DNA from: Sinorhizobium sp. 8-89
GTDB taxonomy: Bacteria; Pseudomonadota; Alphaproteobacteria; Rhizobiales; Rhizobiaceae
Assembly: GCF_030124325.1 (NCBI RefSeq)
Contig: NZ_JASKLR010000004.1
Location: forward strand, 273,483-337,482
Reading direction: 5' to 3'
DNA: 64,000 nt
A model generated the notes under the pieces. It worked only from the letters and a program-made list of their open reading frames with translations, made no database searches and had not been told where the DNA came from. Of the stretch, positions 43,029 through 50,643 are shown one piece after another. Numbering within the stretch: position 1 is the stretch's first letter; every line of letters begins with the position of its first letter. A program made the position numbers and the translations under genes.

Positions 43029-44066
43029 CTATGCCTGCTCGATCGGCAGGTTGTCCTTTAGGAAAATGTCGATGCGGATGCGTTCCTGCGCCTCGATCAC
43101 GGCGAGCCCATCCGCCTTGGCCTTCAGAACGCGGATCGCGCTTCTCACCTCGTGCCCGGCATCCTGGTTGAGCACCGCGTCGATCGTGCCGGATCGTAGC
43201 GCGGCGCGGCTGTGCGGCGTCAGCTCGTGCGCGATGGTGCAGATCGTCTTGCTGTTGCCGGTCTTCTCGAGCGCGGCGACGAGACCGCGATTGCCGGCGC
43301 CGAGGCTATAGATGCCCGCCAGATCCGGCTCACGCTCGACCAGCGCGCGCACGAGCTTTTCGACGAGGACCGGATCGTCCTGCCCTTCGATCACCGGAAG
43401 GAGCCGGCGCGCCGGAAATTCCTCGGCCATGACGGCGCTAAAACCCTCCAGCCGGTCGCGGTGGTCGCGCACCAGCATCGACCCGGCCAGCACCGCGACC
43501 GAACCGTCGCGGCCACCGGTAAAGCGGCCCATCAAGGTACCAGCCGTGCGTCCAGCCGCGATGTTGTCGACACCGGCAAAATGGTCGCGTCCCGATCCCG
43601 GCAGGTCCGACACGAGCGTTACAACCGCGATGCCGTCGTCCCGAAGCCGCTTCACCGCTTCGGCCACTTCGGGGGCGTCGACGGCGACGACCGCCACCCC
43701 GGCCGGCCGGCTCTCATGCGCCTCCGACAGCGCCTGCACGAGGACCTGTGCGTCAAAGGCCGGAACGGGAAGAAGGGTGATCTGCGTTCGCTCCGAAGCG
43801 GAACGCGCCATTGCGGCACGCACTTCGCCCTCGAGCCCGCGCATGAACGAATTATCGCCCTCCGGCAGGATGAATACGAAGGGGTAGTTGCGACCCTTGG
43901 CGAGGTTTGCGGCGGCGACGTCGCGCACATAGCCGAGCGTGGCAATCGCGCGTTCGACCCTGTCACGCGTGACGCTCCTGACACCGGGGCGATTGTTGAG
44001 AACCCGGTCGACAGTCGCCAGGCTGACGCCCGCTTTCGCAGCGACATCGTGAACCGTTGGTCGCAT
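43029..44066 (-). CDS. LacI-family regulator of the xylose genes
   Basis: A 345-residue repressor. The HTH is PTVHDVAAKAGVSLATVDRVLN with hinge RDVAAANLAKGR. The effector domain (about 62-330) holds PFVFILPEGDNSFMRGLEGE, DAPEVAEAVKRLRDDGIAVV, VDNIAAGRTAGTLMGRF and LAGIYSLGAGNRGLVAALE. This divergent LacI subtype (with VDRVLN) regulates pentose or polyol genes. GGGAGGAAGGG precedes ATG 44066. xylB begins 10 bases after its stop, so LacI-xylB is one operon. A 24-bp dyad lies 31 bases upstream (44097-44120) and may be autoregulatory. The inducer is inferred to be xylose or xylulose. Confidence 0.92.
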   Translation of the reverse strand: MRPTVHDVAAKAGVSLATVDRVLNNRPGVRSVTRDRVERAIATLGYVRDVAAANLAKGRNYPFVFILPEGDNSFMRGLEGEVRAAMARSASERTQITLLPVPAFDAQVLVQALSEAHESRPAGVAVVAVDAPEVAEAVKRLRDDGIAVVTLVSDLPGSGRDHFAGVDNIAAGRTAGTLMGRFTGGRDGSVAVLAGSMLVRDHRDRLEGFSAVMAEEFPARRLLPVIEGQDDPVLVEKLVRALVEREPDLAGIYSLGAGNRGLVAALEKTGNSKTICTIAHELTPHSRAALRSGTIDAVLNQDAGHEVRSAIRVLKAKADGLAVIEAQERIRIDIFLKDNLPIEQA

Positions 44067-44096
44067 CCCTTCCTCCCGGGGAACCCCTTAGAGCAA

Positions 44097-44120
44097 TTTT
44101 TGATGTACGTAAATCAAAAA
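44097..44120. promoter_or_regulatory. dyad upstream of the LacI-xylB operon
   Basis: TTTTTGAT (44097-44104) and ATCAAAAA (44113-44120), spacer GTACGTAA. A perfect inverted repeat, A/T-rich arms, 31 bases before the LacI start. It is a candidate operator; it differs from the palindrome upstream of xylA. Confidence 0.4.
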
Positions 44121-44183
44121 TGTCGATGACTGTGGATGGAAGTGATTTCTCTGCTCAAGAGGAAAGGACACAGTTGGGGGTAT

Positions 44184-44272
44184 GCCCCTCACCCAGCCCT
44201 CTCCCCGCAAAGATGCCGCTTGCCCCTTCTCCCCGCGAGCGGGGAGAAGGTCGCAGTAGCGGGATGAGGGGC
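44184..44272. repeat. GC-rich REP-like palindromic repeat, copy 4
   Basis: CCCCTCACCCAGCCCTCTCCCC..., then CCCCTTCTCCCCGC-GAGC-GGGGAGAAGG, ending CGGGATGAGGGG. It lies between the end of emrB and the start of the LacI-xylB operon, both on the minus strand. Confidence 0.75.
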
Positions 44273-44297
44273 TAAAAGCGCTTGTCTGTCAGGCGCT

Positions 44298-45887
44298 TCA
44301 GTGGCCGCTGCCCCCTGCGCCGGCACCCTGCGGCTTGCTGATCATCATGACGCCGATGATCAGTGACAGGAAAAGGACCGTCAGGATCAGGAACACATCG
44401 ATGAAGGACAGGATCACCGCTTGCTGCTGAACCATCGCGGCCATCTGCTTGATCGCGATGGTCGTACCGTCGAGGCCGTGCGCGGTGAAGTTCGCAGCCA
44501 TGTTCCGGAGCCGCTCGACCGCCTCCGGGTTACCCCATTGGACGTGCTCCGCGAGCCGGGCGTAGTGGAAATCCTGGCGCTGCGTCAGGATCGTGTTGAT
44601 GACAGCGAGGCCGACGGCGCCGCCGAGATTGCGCGTCAGATTGTAGAGGCCGGAGGCATTGCGGATGCGGGCGGGTGGCAGCGTGCCAAGCGCGATGTTG
44701 TTGATCGGCACCATGCAGAGCATCAGCGAGCAGCCGCGCAGGATTTGCGGCACGAGCAGTTCCCAGAAATCCCAGTCGGCGGTCAATTGGCTCATCGTCC
44801 ACGTTCCGGCCGCAAAGCCGGCGAAGCCGATCGTCATCATCACCCGTGGGTCCAGCCGGCTGGCGAGGACACCGGCGATCGGCGCGGTAACGAACATGGC
44901 GAGGCCGGAGACGAACATCGTCTCGCCGATCATCAGAGAATCGTAGCCCCGGATGCGCCCGAGGTAGAGCGGATAGAGATAGGTGAGGCCGTAAAGACCG
45001 ATGCCCATGACGAAGGAAAAGAGCGAACCGAAGGCGAAGTTACGATTGGCGAAGGCCTTCAGATCGACCACCGGGAACTCGACCTTAAAGGCGCGATAGA
45101 AAAAGACGATGGCCGCAAGCGCGGTGGCGACAGCGCCGAGGACGATGTGATCGTCATTGAACCAGTCGTTGGCGTTGCCCTCCTCCAGCACATATTCGAG
45201 CGAACCGAGGAAGATCGCCATGGAGGCCAGCCCCCACCAGTCGAACTTCTTCATCAGCCCCAGTTCGGGCTTGTCGAAATCGATGAAGGTCCAGGTCAGC
45301 GTCGCGACGATGATGCCGGGAATGACGTTGACGAGAAACAGCCAGTGCCAGGAGAAGGCGTGGCTCAGATAGCCGCCGACCGTCGGACCGATGGTCGGCG
45401 CGAGCGTTGCGATCAGGCCGATGATCGGCGAGACGATATTGCGCTTCGACGGCGGGAAGATCGTGAAGGCGGCGGCGAAGACCGATGGGATCATGCCACC
45501 GCCGATGAAGCCCTGGATCGCTCGATAGATGATCATCTGGTCGATATTGGTGGCGGTCGCGGCGAGTGCGCTGGAAGCCGTGAAGCCGGCGGCGGCAACG
45601 GAAAACAGCACCCGCGTCGAGACGATGCGGGCAAGCGTGCCCGACAGTGGGATCATGATGACTTCGGCGATCAGATAGGAGGTCTGCACCCAGCCGATCT
45701 CGTCCGATCCAGCCGAAAGGCCTGCCTGGATTTCGGCGAGCGAGGCCGACACGATCTGAATGTCGAGGATCGCCATGAACATGCCGACGACCATCGCGAA
45801 GAACGCGATCAGCCGTCTCGGGTCCATATGCTCCTCGGCTATGGGCGCGCTTGCCGCGACCGAGCCCGCCGTTGCCGTTGCGGCCAT
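44298..45887 (-). CDS. emrB: EmrB-type DHA2 multidrug efflux permease
   Basis: An inner-membrane proton-drug antiporter of 529 residues with 14 transmembrane helices. The DHA2 motifs are visible: AILDIQIVSASLAEIQAG (helix 1), GWVQTSYLIAEVIMIPLSG, IYRAIQGFIGGGMIPSVFAA, and motif C in IGLIATLAPTIGPTVGGYLS. It works with EmrA and an outer-membrane channel to pump toxic compounds and flavonoids across the envelope. Start choice: GAGGAG lies 8 bases before ATG 45887, while GTG 45896 sits too close to it. It is downstream of emrA, with 141 bases between that contain half a RIME element (45966-45997). Confidence 0.95.
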   Translation of the reverse strand: MAATATAGSVAASAPIAEEHMDPRRLIAFFAMVVGMFMAILDIQIVSASLAEIQAGLSAGSDEIGWVQTSYLIAEVIMIPLSGTLARIVSTRVLFSVAAAGFTASSALAATATNIDQMIIYRAIQGFIGGGMIPSVFAAAFTIFPPSKRNIVSPIIGLIATLAPTIGPTVGGYLSHAFSWHWLFLVNVIPGIIVATLTWTFIDFDKPELGLMKKFDWWGLASMAIFLGSLEYVLEEGNANDWFNDDHIVLGAVATALAAIVFFYRAFKVEFPVVDLKAFANRNFAFGSLFSFVMGIGLYGLTYLYPLYLGRIRGYDSLMIGETMFVSGLAMFVTAPIAGVLASRLDPRVMMTIGFAGFAAGTWTMSQLTADWDFWELLVPQILRGCSLMLCMVPINNIALGTLPPARIRNASGLYNLTRNLGGAVGLAVINTILTQRQDFHYARLAEHVQWGNPEAVERLRNMAANFTAHGLDGTTIAIKQMAAMVQQQAVILSFIDVFLILTVLFLSLIIGVMMISKPQGAGAGGSGH

Positions 45888-45965
45888 TTCTGCCACTCCT
45901 CGATTCTATTGGGTGGGTGAGCGGGATGCGGGCGGAAGACCGCTCACGTTTTTCCTCATCCGACT

Positions 45966-45997
45966 CTGCAGCGCCGCGCGTCCGATCGGACGCGCAA
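45966..45997. repeat. half RIME-like element inside the emrA-emrB gap
   Basis: CTGCAGCGCCGCGCGTCC-GATC-GGACGCGC: only the GC-rich palindrome of the RIME element, without the AT-rich partner. It lies between emrA and emrB, and could fold in the message and reduce emrB expression relative to emrA. Confidence 0.6.
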
Positions 45998-46028
45998 AGA
46001 TCACGTTAACGCCTTGAGTTGCCTGCGC

Positions 46029-47240
46029 TTACTGCGCCGCCGCGACCTTCGACTGGCTTGGCGCCGTGCGCGTATCGACATCGACTACGACGCTCAAGCC
46101 CGCACGCAAGTGCCCTTCCGCAAGCGCGTCCGCCGGGAGCTTGATGCGCACCGGGACACGCTGGATGACCTTGGTGAAGTTGCCGGTAGCGTTTTCCGCC
46201 GGCAGCAGCGAGAAGACCGAGCCGGACGCCGGCGAGATCGACGCGACGGTGCCCTCGATCGGATGGTCGTCATAGGCGTCGACGTGGATCTGGACCTTGG
46301 ATCCGGGCACCAGATGCGCGATCTGCGTTTCCTTGAAATTGGCATCGATATAGAGTTGATCCACAGGAACGAGGGCAGCGAGGCGTTGGCCGGCCGAAAC
46401 GAGATCGCCGACCTGAACCGCGACATTGCCGATCACACCATCATAGGGGGCCTTGAGCACGGTGAAGCCGAGGTCGCGATTGGCTTTGTCGCGGGCAAGC
46501 TCCAGCGAACGGATCGTACTTTCCGCCTCGCTGCGCTGCGCCTCGAGCACGGTGATATTCGCCTTGGCCGCGGCGATATTGGCCTCGGCACCGACGAGGT
46601 TCGCGCGCGCCTGGTCGAGCGCGACATCGGCGTTGTCGCGCGAGGCGACCGTTCCGACGGCCTTGGACTGGAGGTCGCTGGCGCGCTTCTGCGTCAGCTC
46701 GGCGCCGCGGACCGTCGCCTCGAGGGCTTTCTTCTGCGCTTCGGCCTGGCTGAGACTCGCCTTTGCCCCGGCGATCTGCGCATCGAAGCGGCTGAGCGCC
46801 AGCTTCTGCGTCGCGATCTGCGCCTCGGCGTGCTCCGCGGCGATGCGATAGTCGCCGTCGTCGAGCGTGACGAGCGGCTCGCCCGCTTTCACATGCTGGT
46901 TGGCGACGACGTTGACCCTGGCGACATAGCCGGACACCTTCGGCGAGATGGTCGCGATGTCGCCCTCGATATAGGCGTCATCGGTCGAGATCATGAAACG
47001 CCCGTTGGTCCACCAGTCGTAGCCGTACCAGCCAGCGGCGGCGAGCAGTACAAGCCCGATCATCGGGAGCACGGGACTACGCTTTTTCCGGGGTGCCGAT
47101 ACATTGGCCGCGGTGTGCTCCGCGACCGACGGGGCCTCGCTCGTAGGTGCTGTGACCTCGGTCCTCGGAGCATCCACGACTTCGAAATCGTCGCCGACGG
47201 GACGGACACGGACAGCGCTGGAGGTGCTGGGAGCGGACAT
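46029..47240 (-). CDS. emrA: EmrA-type membrane fusion protein
   Basis: A periplasmic adaptor of 403 residues. The N-terminal cytoplasmic segment (about 1-55, low-complexity with Val/Thr) leads to one transmembrane helix (VLPMIGLVLLAAAGWYGYDW, about 58-77), then the lipoyl/barrel-sandwich hybrid domain (DAYIEGDIATISPKVSGYV) and a long helical hairpin (about 135-245, coiled coil of Ala/Glu/Gln repeats), then the beta-barrel (FKETQIAHLVPGSKVQIHV). This is the HlyD/EmrA layout. Start ATG 47240. It begins the emrA-emrB operon and faces emrR across two TetR-type operators (47270-47350). Confidence 0.95.
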   Translation of the reverse strand: MSAPSTSSAVRVRPVGDDFEVVDAPRTEVTAPTSEAPSVAEHTAANVSAPRKKRSPVLPMIGLVLLAAAGWYGYDWWTNGRFMISTDDAYIEGDIATISPKVSGYVARVNVVANQHVKAGEPLVTLDDGDYRIAAEHAEAQIATQKLALSRFDAQIAGAKASLSQAEAQKKALEATVRGAELTQKRASDLQSKAVGTVASRDNADVALDQARANLVGAEANIAAAKANITVLEAQRSEAESTIRSLELARDKANRDLGFTVLKAPYDGVIGNVAVQVGDLVSAGQRLAALVPVDQLYIDANFKETQIAHLVPGSKVQIHVDAYDDHPIEGTVASISPASGSVFSLLPAENATGNFTKVIQRVPVRIKLPADALAEGHLRAGLSVVVDVDTRTAPSQSKVAAAQ

Positions 47241-47269
47241 GAGACACCGATTTTTGATTGGAATTGAAC

Positions 47270-47350
47270 TGAACCGTTCGGTTCGACTGAGCTTGACATA
47301 ACGCCTTTTGAACCGCATATCAAGAGGCAATCGAACCAGGCGGTTCGATT
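47270..47350. promoter_or_regulatory. two TetR-type operators between emrA and emrR
   Basis: Site 1: TGAACC-GTTC-GGTTCGA (47270-47286). Site 2: AATCGAACC-AGGC-GGTTCGATT (47329-47350), a perfect dyad with 9-base arms. Both share YGAACC-N4-GGTTCGA. Site 1 lies 30 bases before emrA; site 2 lies 115 before emrR (ATG 47465). Confidence 0.7.
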
Positions 47351-47464
47351 CCCCGAGGAAATGTATGGGGGTCCTCTCCGCGGCCCTTGCCTTATTTGCA
47401 ATCGTCCGCGTTAGTGATTTTGGGTACACTTCATCCAAAGTCGTTACGATGTAAGATGTAAGGA

Positions 47465-48178
47465 ATGGAACGTCCGGCAGCCATGACGTCAGCGAAAAGC
47501 GCACCGCAGGAAAACTCCCTGCAGGATAAGCAACAGCACCCTTCGAGCGGTGGGCGGCACGCCGCCGGCGAGGATCCGGTCAAACGCGAGCAAATCCTCG
47601 AAGGCGCCAAACGCGTTTTCATGAGGAGCAACTTCGACGCTGCCAGCATGAACGACATCACGCGCGAGGCGGGCGTTTCGAAGGGCACGCTTTACGTCTA
47701 TTTCGAGAACAAGGAAGACTTGTTCGAAGCCCTGATCGCGCGCGAGCGCAACCGCATCGTCAGCAGCATCAAGCAATCGCTGAACGACATCGAGCCGATC
47801 GAGGAAGCACTTCACGATTTCGCCGTGACCCTCGTTACCAGCATAACGTCCGACTACACGATCCGAGCAATGCGGACCGTGCTTGGCGTGATCGATCGGA
47901 TGCCGCAGCTGGCGCAGCGCTTTTTCACTGCAACGCCGGAAAACGGCTACACGGTGCTGAAGGCCTATCTCGACCGGCAGGTGGCGGCAGGCGAACTCTC
48001 GATCGACGATACGGAACTCGCAGCGAAACAGTTCATCGAGCTTTCCATGGCCGGTTTTTTCAAGGGCCGCCTTTTCGGCATGTGCGACGCCCCCCCGGCC
48101 GATCGCATCGAAAAGAACGTGGAATCGGCCATCCGCGTCTTCCTGGCCGCCTACGGCCGGAAATCCAACGCCGGCTGA
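47465..48178 (+). CDS. emrR: TetR-family repressor EmrR
   Basis: A 237-residue cytosolic repressor. A polar extension of about 38 residues precedes the TetR HTH: REQILEGAKRVFMRSNFDAA, DITREAGVSKGTLYVYFENK, EDLFEALIARERN. The ligand domain (about 95-235) contains ALHDFAVTLVTSITSDYTIRAM and FFKGRLFGMCDAPPADR. It is divergent from emrAB with two matching operators. In S. meliloti this arrangement is described, as I recall, as EmrR controlling EmrAB in response to luteolin and other plant compounds. The start is uncertain: ATG 47465 sits too close to AAGGA; ATG 47483 is possible. Confidence 0.9.
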   Translation: MERPAAMTSAKSAPQENSLQDKQQHPSSGGRHAAGEDPVKREQILEGAKRVFMRSNFDAASMNDITREAGVSKGTLYVYFENKEDLFEALIARERNRIVSSIKQSLNDIEPIEEALHDFAVTLVTSITSDYTIRAMRTVLGVIDRMPQLAQRFFTATPENGYTVLKAYLDRQVAAGELSIDDTELAAKQFIELSMAGFFKGRLFGMCDAPPADRIEKNVESAIRVFLAAYGRKSNAG

Positions 48179-48296
48179 AGTCACGGCCCTTGCCTTCACT
48201 TCGCGCAGTACCATTCTCTGGCAAATCCAGCAACGACGATCAAATGCGCCCTTTGACGAGGCCGTAAGACCTTGCTTGTCTGCTAAGGGAGTGAAC

Positions 48297-49136
48297 ATGA
48301 GTACCATCGGCAGGGCGATCTGGTTCATCGAGAGTCATTTCGCTGAGGACATATCGCTGGAGGATATCGCCGAGGCTGCCGGCCTGTCGCGCTACCACCT
48401 GTCCCGCGTCTTCGGTCTTGCAACCGGCCGGTCGATCAGCGCCTATATCCGCGGGCGCCGCCTGAGCGGGGCTGCGCTCACCCTCGCCAACGGCACGTCG
48501 AACATTCTCGAAGTGGCCCTTGATGCGGGCTACGGCTCGCATGAAGCCTTCACGCGTGCCTTTCGCGAGCAATTCGGCGTGACGCCGGAATCCGTTCGCA
48601 AGCAGGGGCATGTCCGCAACGTCATGCTGATGGAGCCAATCAGAATGGATGATACACGCACTTTGAAGATCGACCCGCCGCGGTTCGTGGAGAGCCCCGC
48701 ACTCCTGCTCGCCGGTCTGGCCGAAATTTATGCCTACAACCGCACCGAGGGCATTCCCTCGCTGTGGCAGCGCTTCAACACCTATTTCGGCAATATTCCG
48801 GGCCAACGCGGCAATATCGCCTACGGCGTCTGCACCCAGGCCGATGGCGAAGCCGGCAGGTTCCGTTACATGGCAGCCGCCGAAGTCGAGGACGCCGACG
48901 CGCTGCCCGCGGGTTTCTCGACGCTGAAACTACCGAAGCAGCGTTACGCCGTCTTTGTTCATCGCGGCCATGTTTCCGGTATAGCGGCGACCGCTCACTA
49001 TGTTTTCGGAACGTGGTTTCCTGAATCCGGTTACGAGCACGGCGAAACACCGGACCTGCTCGAGCGTTACGACGAGCGTTTCGACCCGCACTCCGGCATG
49101 GGCGCGGTCGAAATCTGGGTGCCGTTGAAAGCGTGA
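48297..49136 (+). CDS. AraC-family regulator with GyrI-like effector domain
   Basis: A 279-residue regulator. The AraC double HTH is N-terminal: AIWFIESHFAEDISLEDIAE, AGLSRYHLSRVFG, then VALDAGYGSHEAFTRAFRE and QFGVTPESVRKQG (about 1-105). The rest (about 120-279) is a GyrI/SoxS-Rob-like ligand domain (AGLAEIYAYNRTEGIPSLW, VFVHRGHVSGIAATAHYVF, VEIWVPLK ending) that binds small hydrophobic ligands in Rob-like proteins. Start: AGGGAG lies 7 bases before ATG 48297. It follows emrR by 118 bases on the same strand. It is a candidate stress or drug-response activator. A RIME element follows at 49140. Confidence 0.9.
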   Translation: MSTIGRAIWFIESHFAEDISLEDIAEAAGLSRYHLSRVFGLATGRSISAYIRGRRLSGAALTLANGTSNILEVALDAGYGSHEAFTRAFREQFGVTPESVRKQGHVRNVMLMEPIRMDDTRTLKIDPPRFVESPALLLAGLAEIYAYNRTEGIPSLWQRFNTYFGNIPGQRGNIAYGVCTQADGEAGRFRYMAAAEVEDADALPAGFSTLKLPKQRYAVFVHRGHVSGIAATAHYVFGTWFPESGYEHGETPDLLERYDERFDPHSGMGAVEIWVPLKA

Positions 49137-49139
49137 CTA

Positions 49140-49244
49140 CTGCATGTTTCCTTAAATTGGAGCCGATTTGAGGATAAAAACATGCAGCAATTCAAACTGC
49201 TACAGCGTCCTTCGCGCGTCCGATAAGACGCGCGGCGCTGTAGG
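49140..49244. repeat. RIME-like palindromic intergenic element, copy D
   Basis: GCATGTTTCCTTAAATTGG...CCGATTTGAGGATAAAAACATGC forms the AT-rich palindrome, then ACAGCG...GCGCGTCC-GATAA-GACGCGC...GCGCTGT the GC-rich one. It lies just past the AraC stop and before terC, both on the plus strand. Confidence 0.8.
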
Positions 49245-49353
49245 ACAACGCCACCGCGAAAAACGCGGGGGCGCTTGCCACGTCAGGAAGTATCCTTAAA
49301 TACTGCGGCGAATCTTGCGCGACGACGCGCCACCGAGAAAGGAAAGATCGCCG

Positions 49354-50112
49354 ATGCAGGAAATAATGACGCTTGCACAGGACCCCGCCGCCTGGGTTGC
49401 CCTGATTACCCTTATCGTGATGGAGGTCGTGCTCGGCATCGACAACCTGATCTTCATTTCAATTCTCACGAACAAGCTCCCTGCCGACAGCCGCGTCAGC
49501 GCCCGCCGCATCGGTATCGGCCTTGCGTTGATCATGCGGCTGGCATTGCTCGGCACCGTCGCCTGGATCGTGCAACTGACCGAACCGGTCTTCGAGGCCC
49601 TCGGCCACGCCTTCTCCTGGAAGGACATGATTCTGATCGCCGGCGGTCTCTTCCTTGTCTGGAAGGCCACCAAGGAGATCCACCACAATGTCGATCCGAG
49701 CGATCACGACGAGGACTTCATCGCGACGTCGGCGATCAACAGCTTTGCCGCCGCGATCGGGCAAATCCTGCTGCTCGACCTCGTCTTCTCGGTCGACAGC
49801 ATCATCACCGCCGTCGGCATGACCCCGCATCTGCCGATCATGGTCGTGGCCGTGGTCGTTGCCGTTACTGTCATGCTTTTCGCGGCGACGCCGCTCGCCA
49901 ACTTCATCGAAAAGAACCCGACGATCGTGATGCTGGCGCTTGCCTTCCTGCTGATGATCGGCACGACGCTGATTGCCGAAGGCATGGGCTTCCATGTGCC
50001 CAAGGGCTACGTCTACGCCGCGATGGCGTTCTCGGCCCTCGTCGAGGCGCTGAACATGATCGCCCGCAACGCCCGCCTGAGAAAACAGCGGGCGGCGGGA
50101 AAGCTGCACTAG
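49354..50112 (+). CDS. TerC family integral membrane protein
   Basis: An inner-membrane protein of 252 residues with about seven transmembrane helices. The TerC signature [20 protein letters not shown] (about 25-44) has the conserved Asp-Asn pair, and its counterpart [16 protein letters not shown] lies near 144-159; both acidic sites line a metal path. TerC relatives are implicated in manganese or tellurite handling and in metallating exported enzymes. Start ATG 49354 is preceded by GGAAAG at distance; nearby alternatives are weak. A strong terminator follows at 50149-50180. No yybP-ykoY manganese riboswitch was found upstream. Confidence 0.88.
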   Translation: MQEIMTLAQDPAAWVALITLIVMEVVLGIDNLIFISILTNKLPADSRVSARRIGIGLALIMRLALLGTVAWIVQLTEPVFEALGHAFSWKDMILIAGGLFLVWKATKEIHHNVDPSDHDEDFIATSAINSFAAAIGQILLLDLVFSVDSIITAVGMTPHLPIMVVAVVVAVTVMLFAATPLANFIEKNPTIVMLALAFLLMIGTTLIAEGMGFHVPKGYVYAAMAFSALVEALNMIARNARLRKQRAAGKLH

Positions 50113-50148
50113 TACGCAGCGGGATCACGACCGACGACACAAACAAGA

Positions 50149-50180
50149 AGGCCTGCATTCGCCCGAATGCAGGCCTCTTT
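50149..50180 (+). terminator. strong Rho-independent terminator of terC
   Basis: AGGCCTGCATTCG (50149-50161) and CGAATGCAGGCCT (50164-50176) make a 13-bp perfect inverted repeat; CTTT follows (50177-50180). It lies 37 bases past the terC stop. Confidence 0.85.
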
Positions 50181-50643
50181 ACTGCGGGAGATTAAGTGAG
50201 GATACGAACCGGACGGGTTGGGAGTTCGACTACCGCTTTCGTTGGTCACGGGAGGAAACCGGAAAAATTCCCGTGTTCTCCACTTCCGTCGCGTCCGGTT
50301 GACACGGTCCGCGTCCTCGACCTGATAAACGCGTGACGCCCGCGAACGTTCCAATAAATCGTCGCCACATGCCGAGCCGGCGTTACCGGATCGGATGAGG
50401 GCTTGCCCGCCGTGCACTTGTCGCCTCCGGCCCGCCTCACCGCGATGGCCAACAGGAAAAGGCCTATCCACTTTCCGTTGACATACGGGGCTTTCTATGG
50501 TCTCACGCCAGCCGACTGGAATTGCCCGCCGATACCGCTGGTGCGGCACCCTTGTGGGCCTTTCCTTCCCATAAAATGCGCGCCCACAAGCTGGAAATTC
50601 ACCCCGGCAAGGCGCCAGAAGCACGTCGAAACGGGCAAAGACC
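50181..50643. other. 463-base intergenic region upstream of gltX
   Basis: No gene is supported. On the plus strand TTGACA (50299-50304), a 17-base spacer and CTGATA (50322-50327) make a plausible housekeeping promoter about 320 bases before gltX; a second TTGACA at 50478 lacks a -10 at a useful spacing. A long open frame on the minus strand lacks coding character. The remaining bases are unassigned. Confidence 0.4.
50299..50327 (+). promoter_or_regulatory. candidate sigma70-type promoter for gltX-lysS
   Basis: TTGACA, 17-base spacer, CTGATA. The -35 is perfect and the -10 fair (rhizobial consensus is near CTATAT). It would give a leader of about 310 bases. Confidence 0.35.

Noticed and set aside
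44421-45920. 499-codon open frame on the plus strand
   Set aside because: Shadow of emrB, charged and without hydrophobic structure.
49245-49353. possible yybP-ykoY manganese riboswitch before terC
   Set aside because: The two conserved loops of the class are not visible in this short gap.
50190-50265. tRNA-like stretch with GAGTTCGACTACC
   Set aside because: No acceptor stem pairing or anticodon arm can be made around it.
50478-50506. TTGACA upstream of gltX as a promoter
   Set aside because: CTATGG lies only 11 bases downstream and nothing suitable occurs at 16-18 bases.
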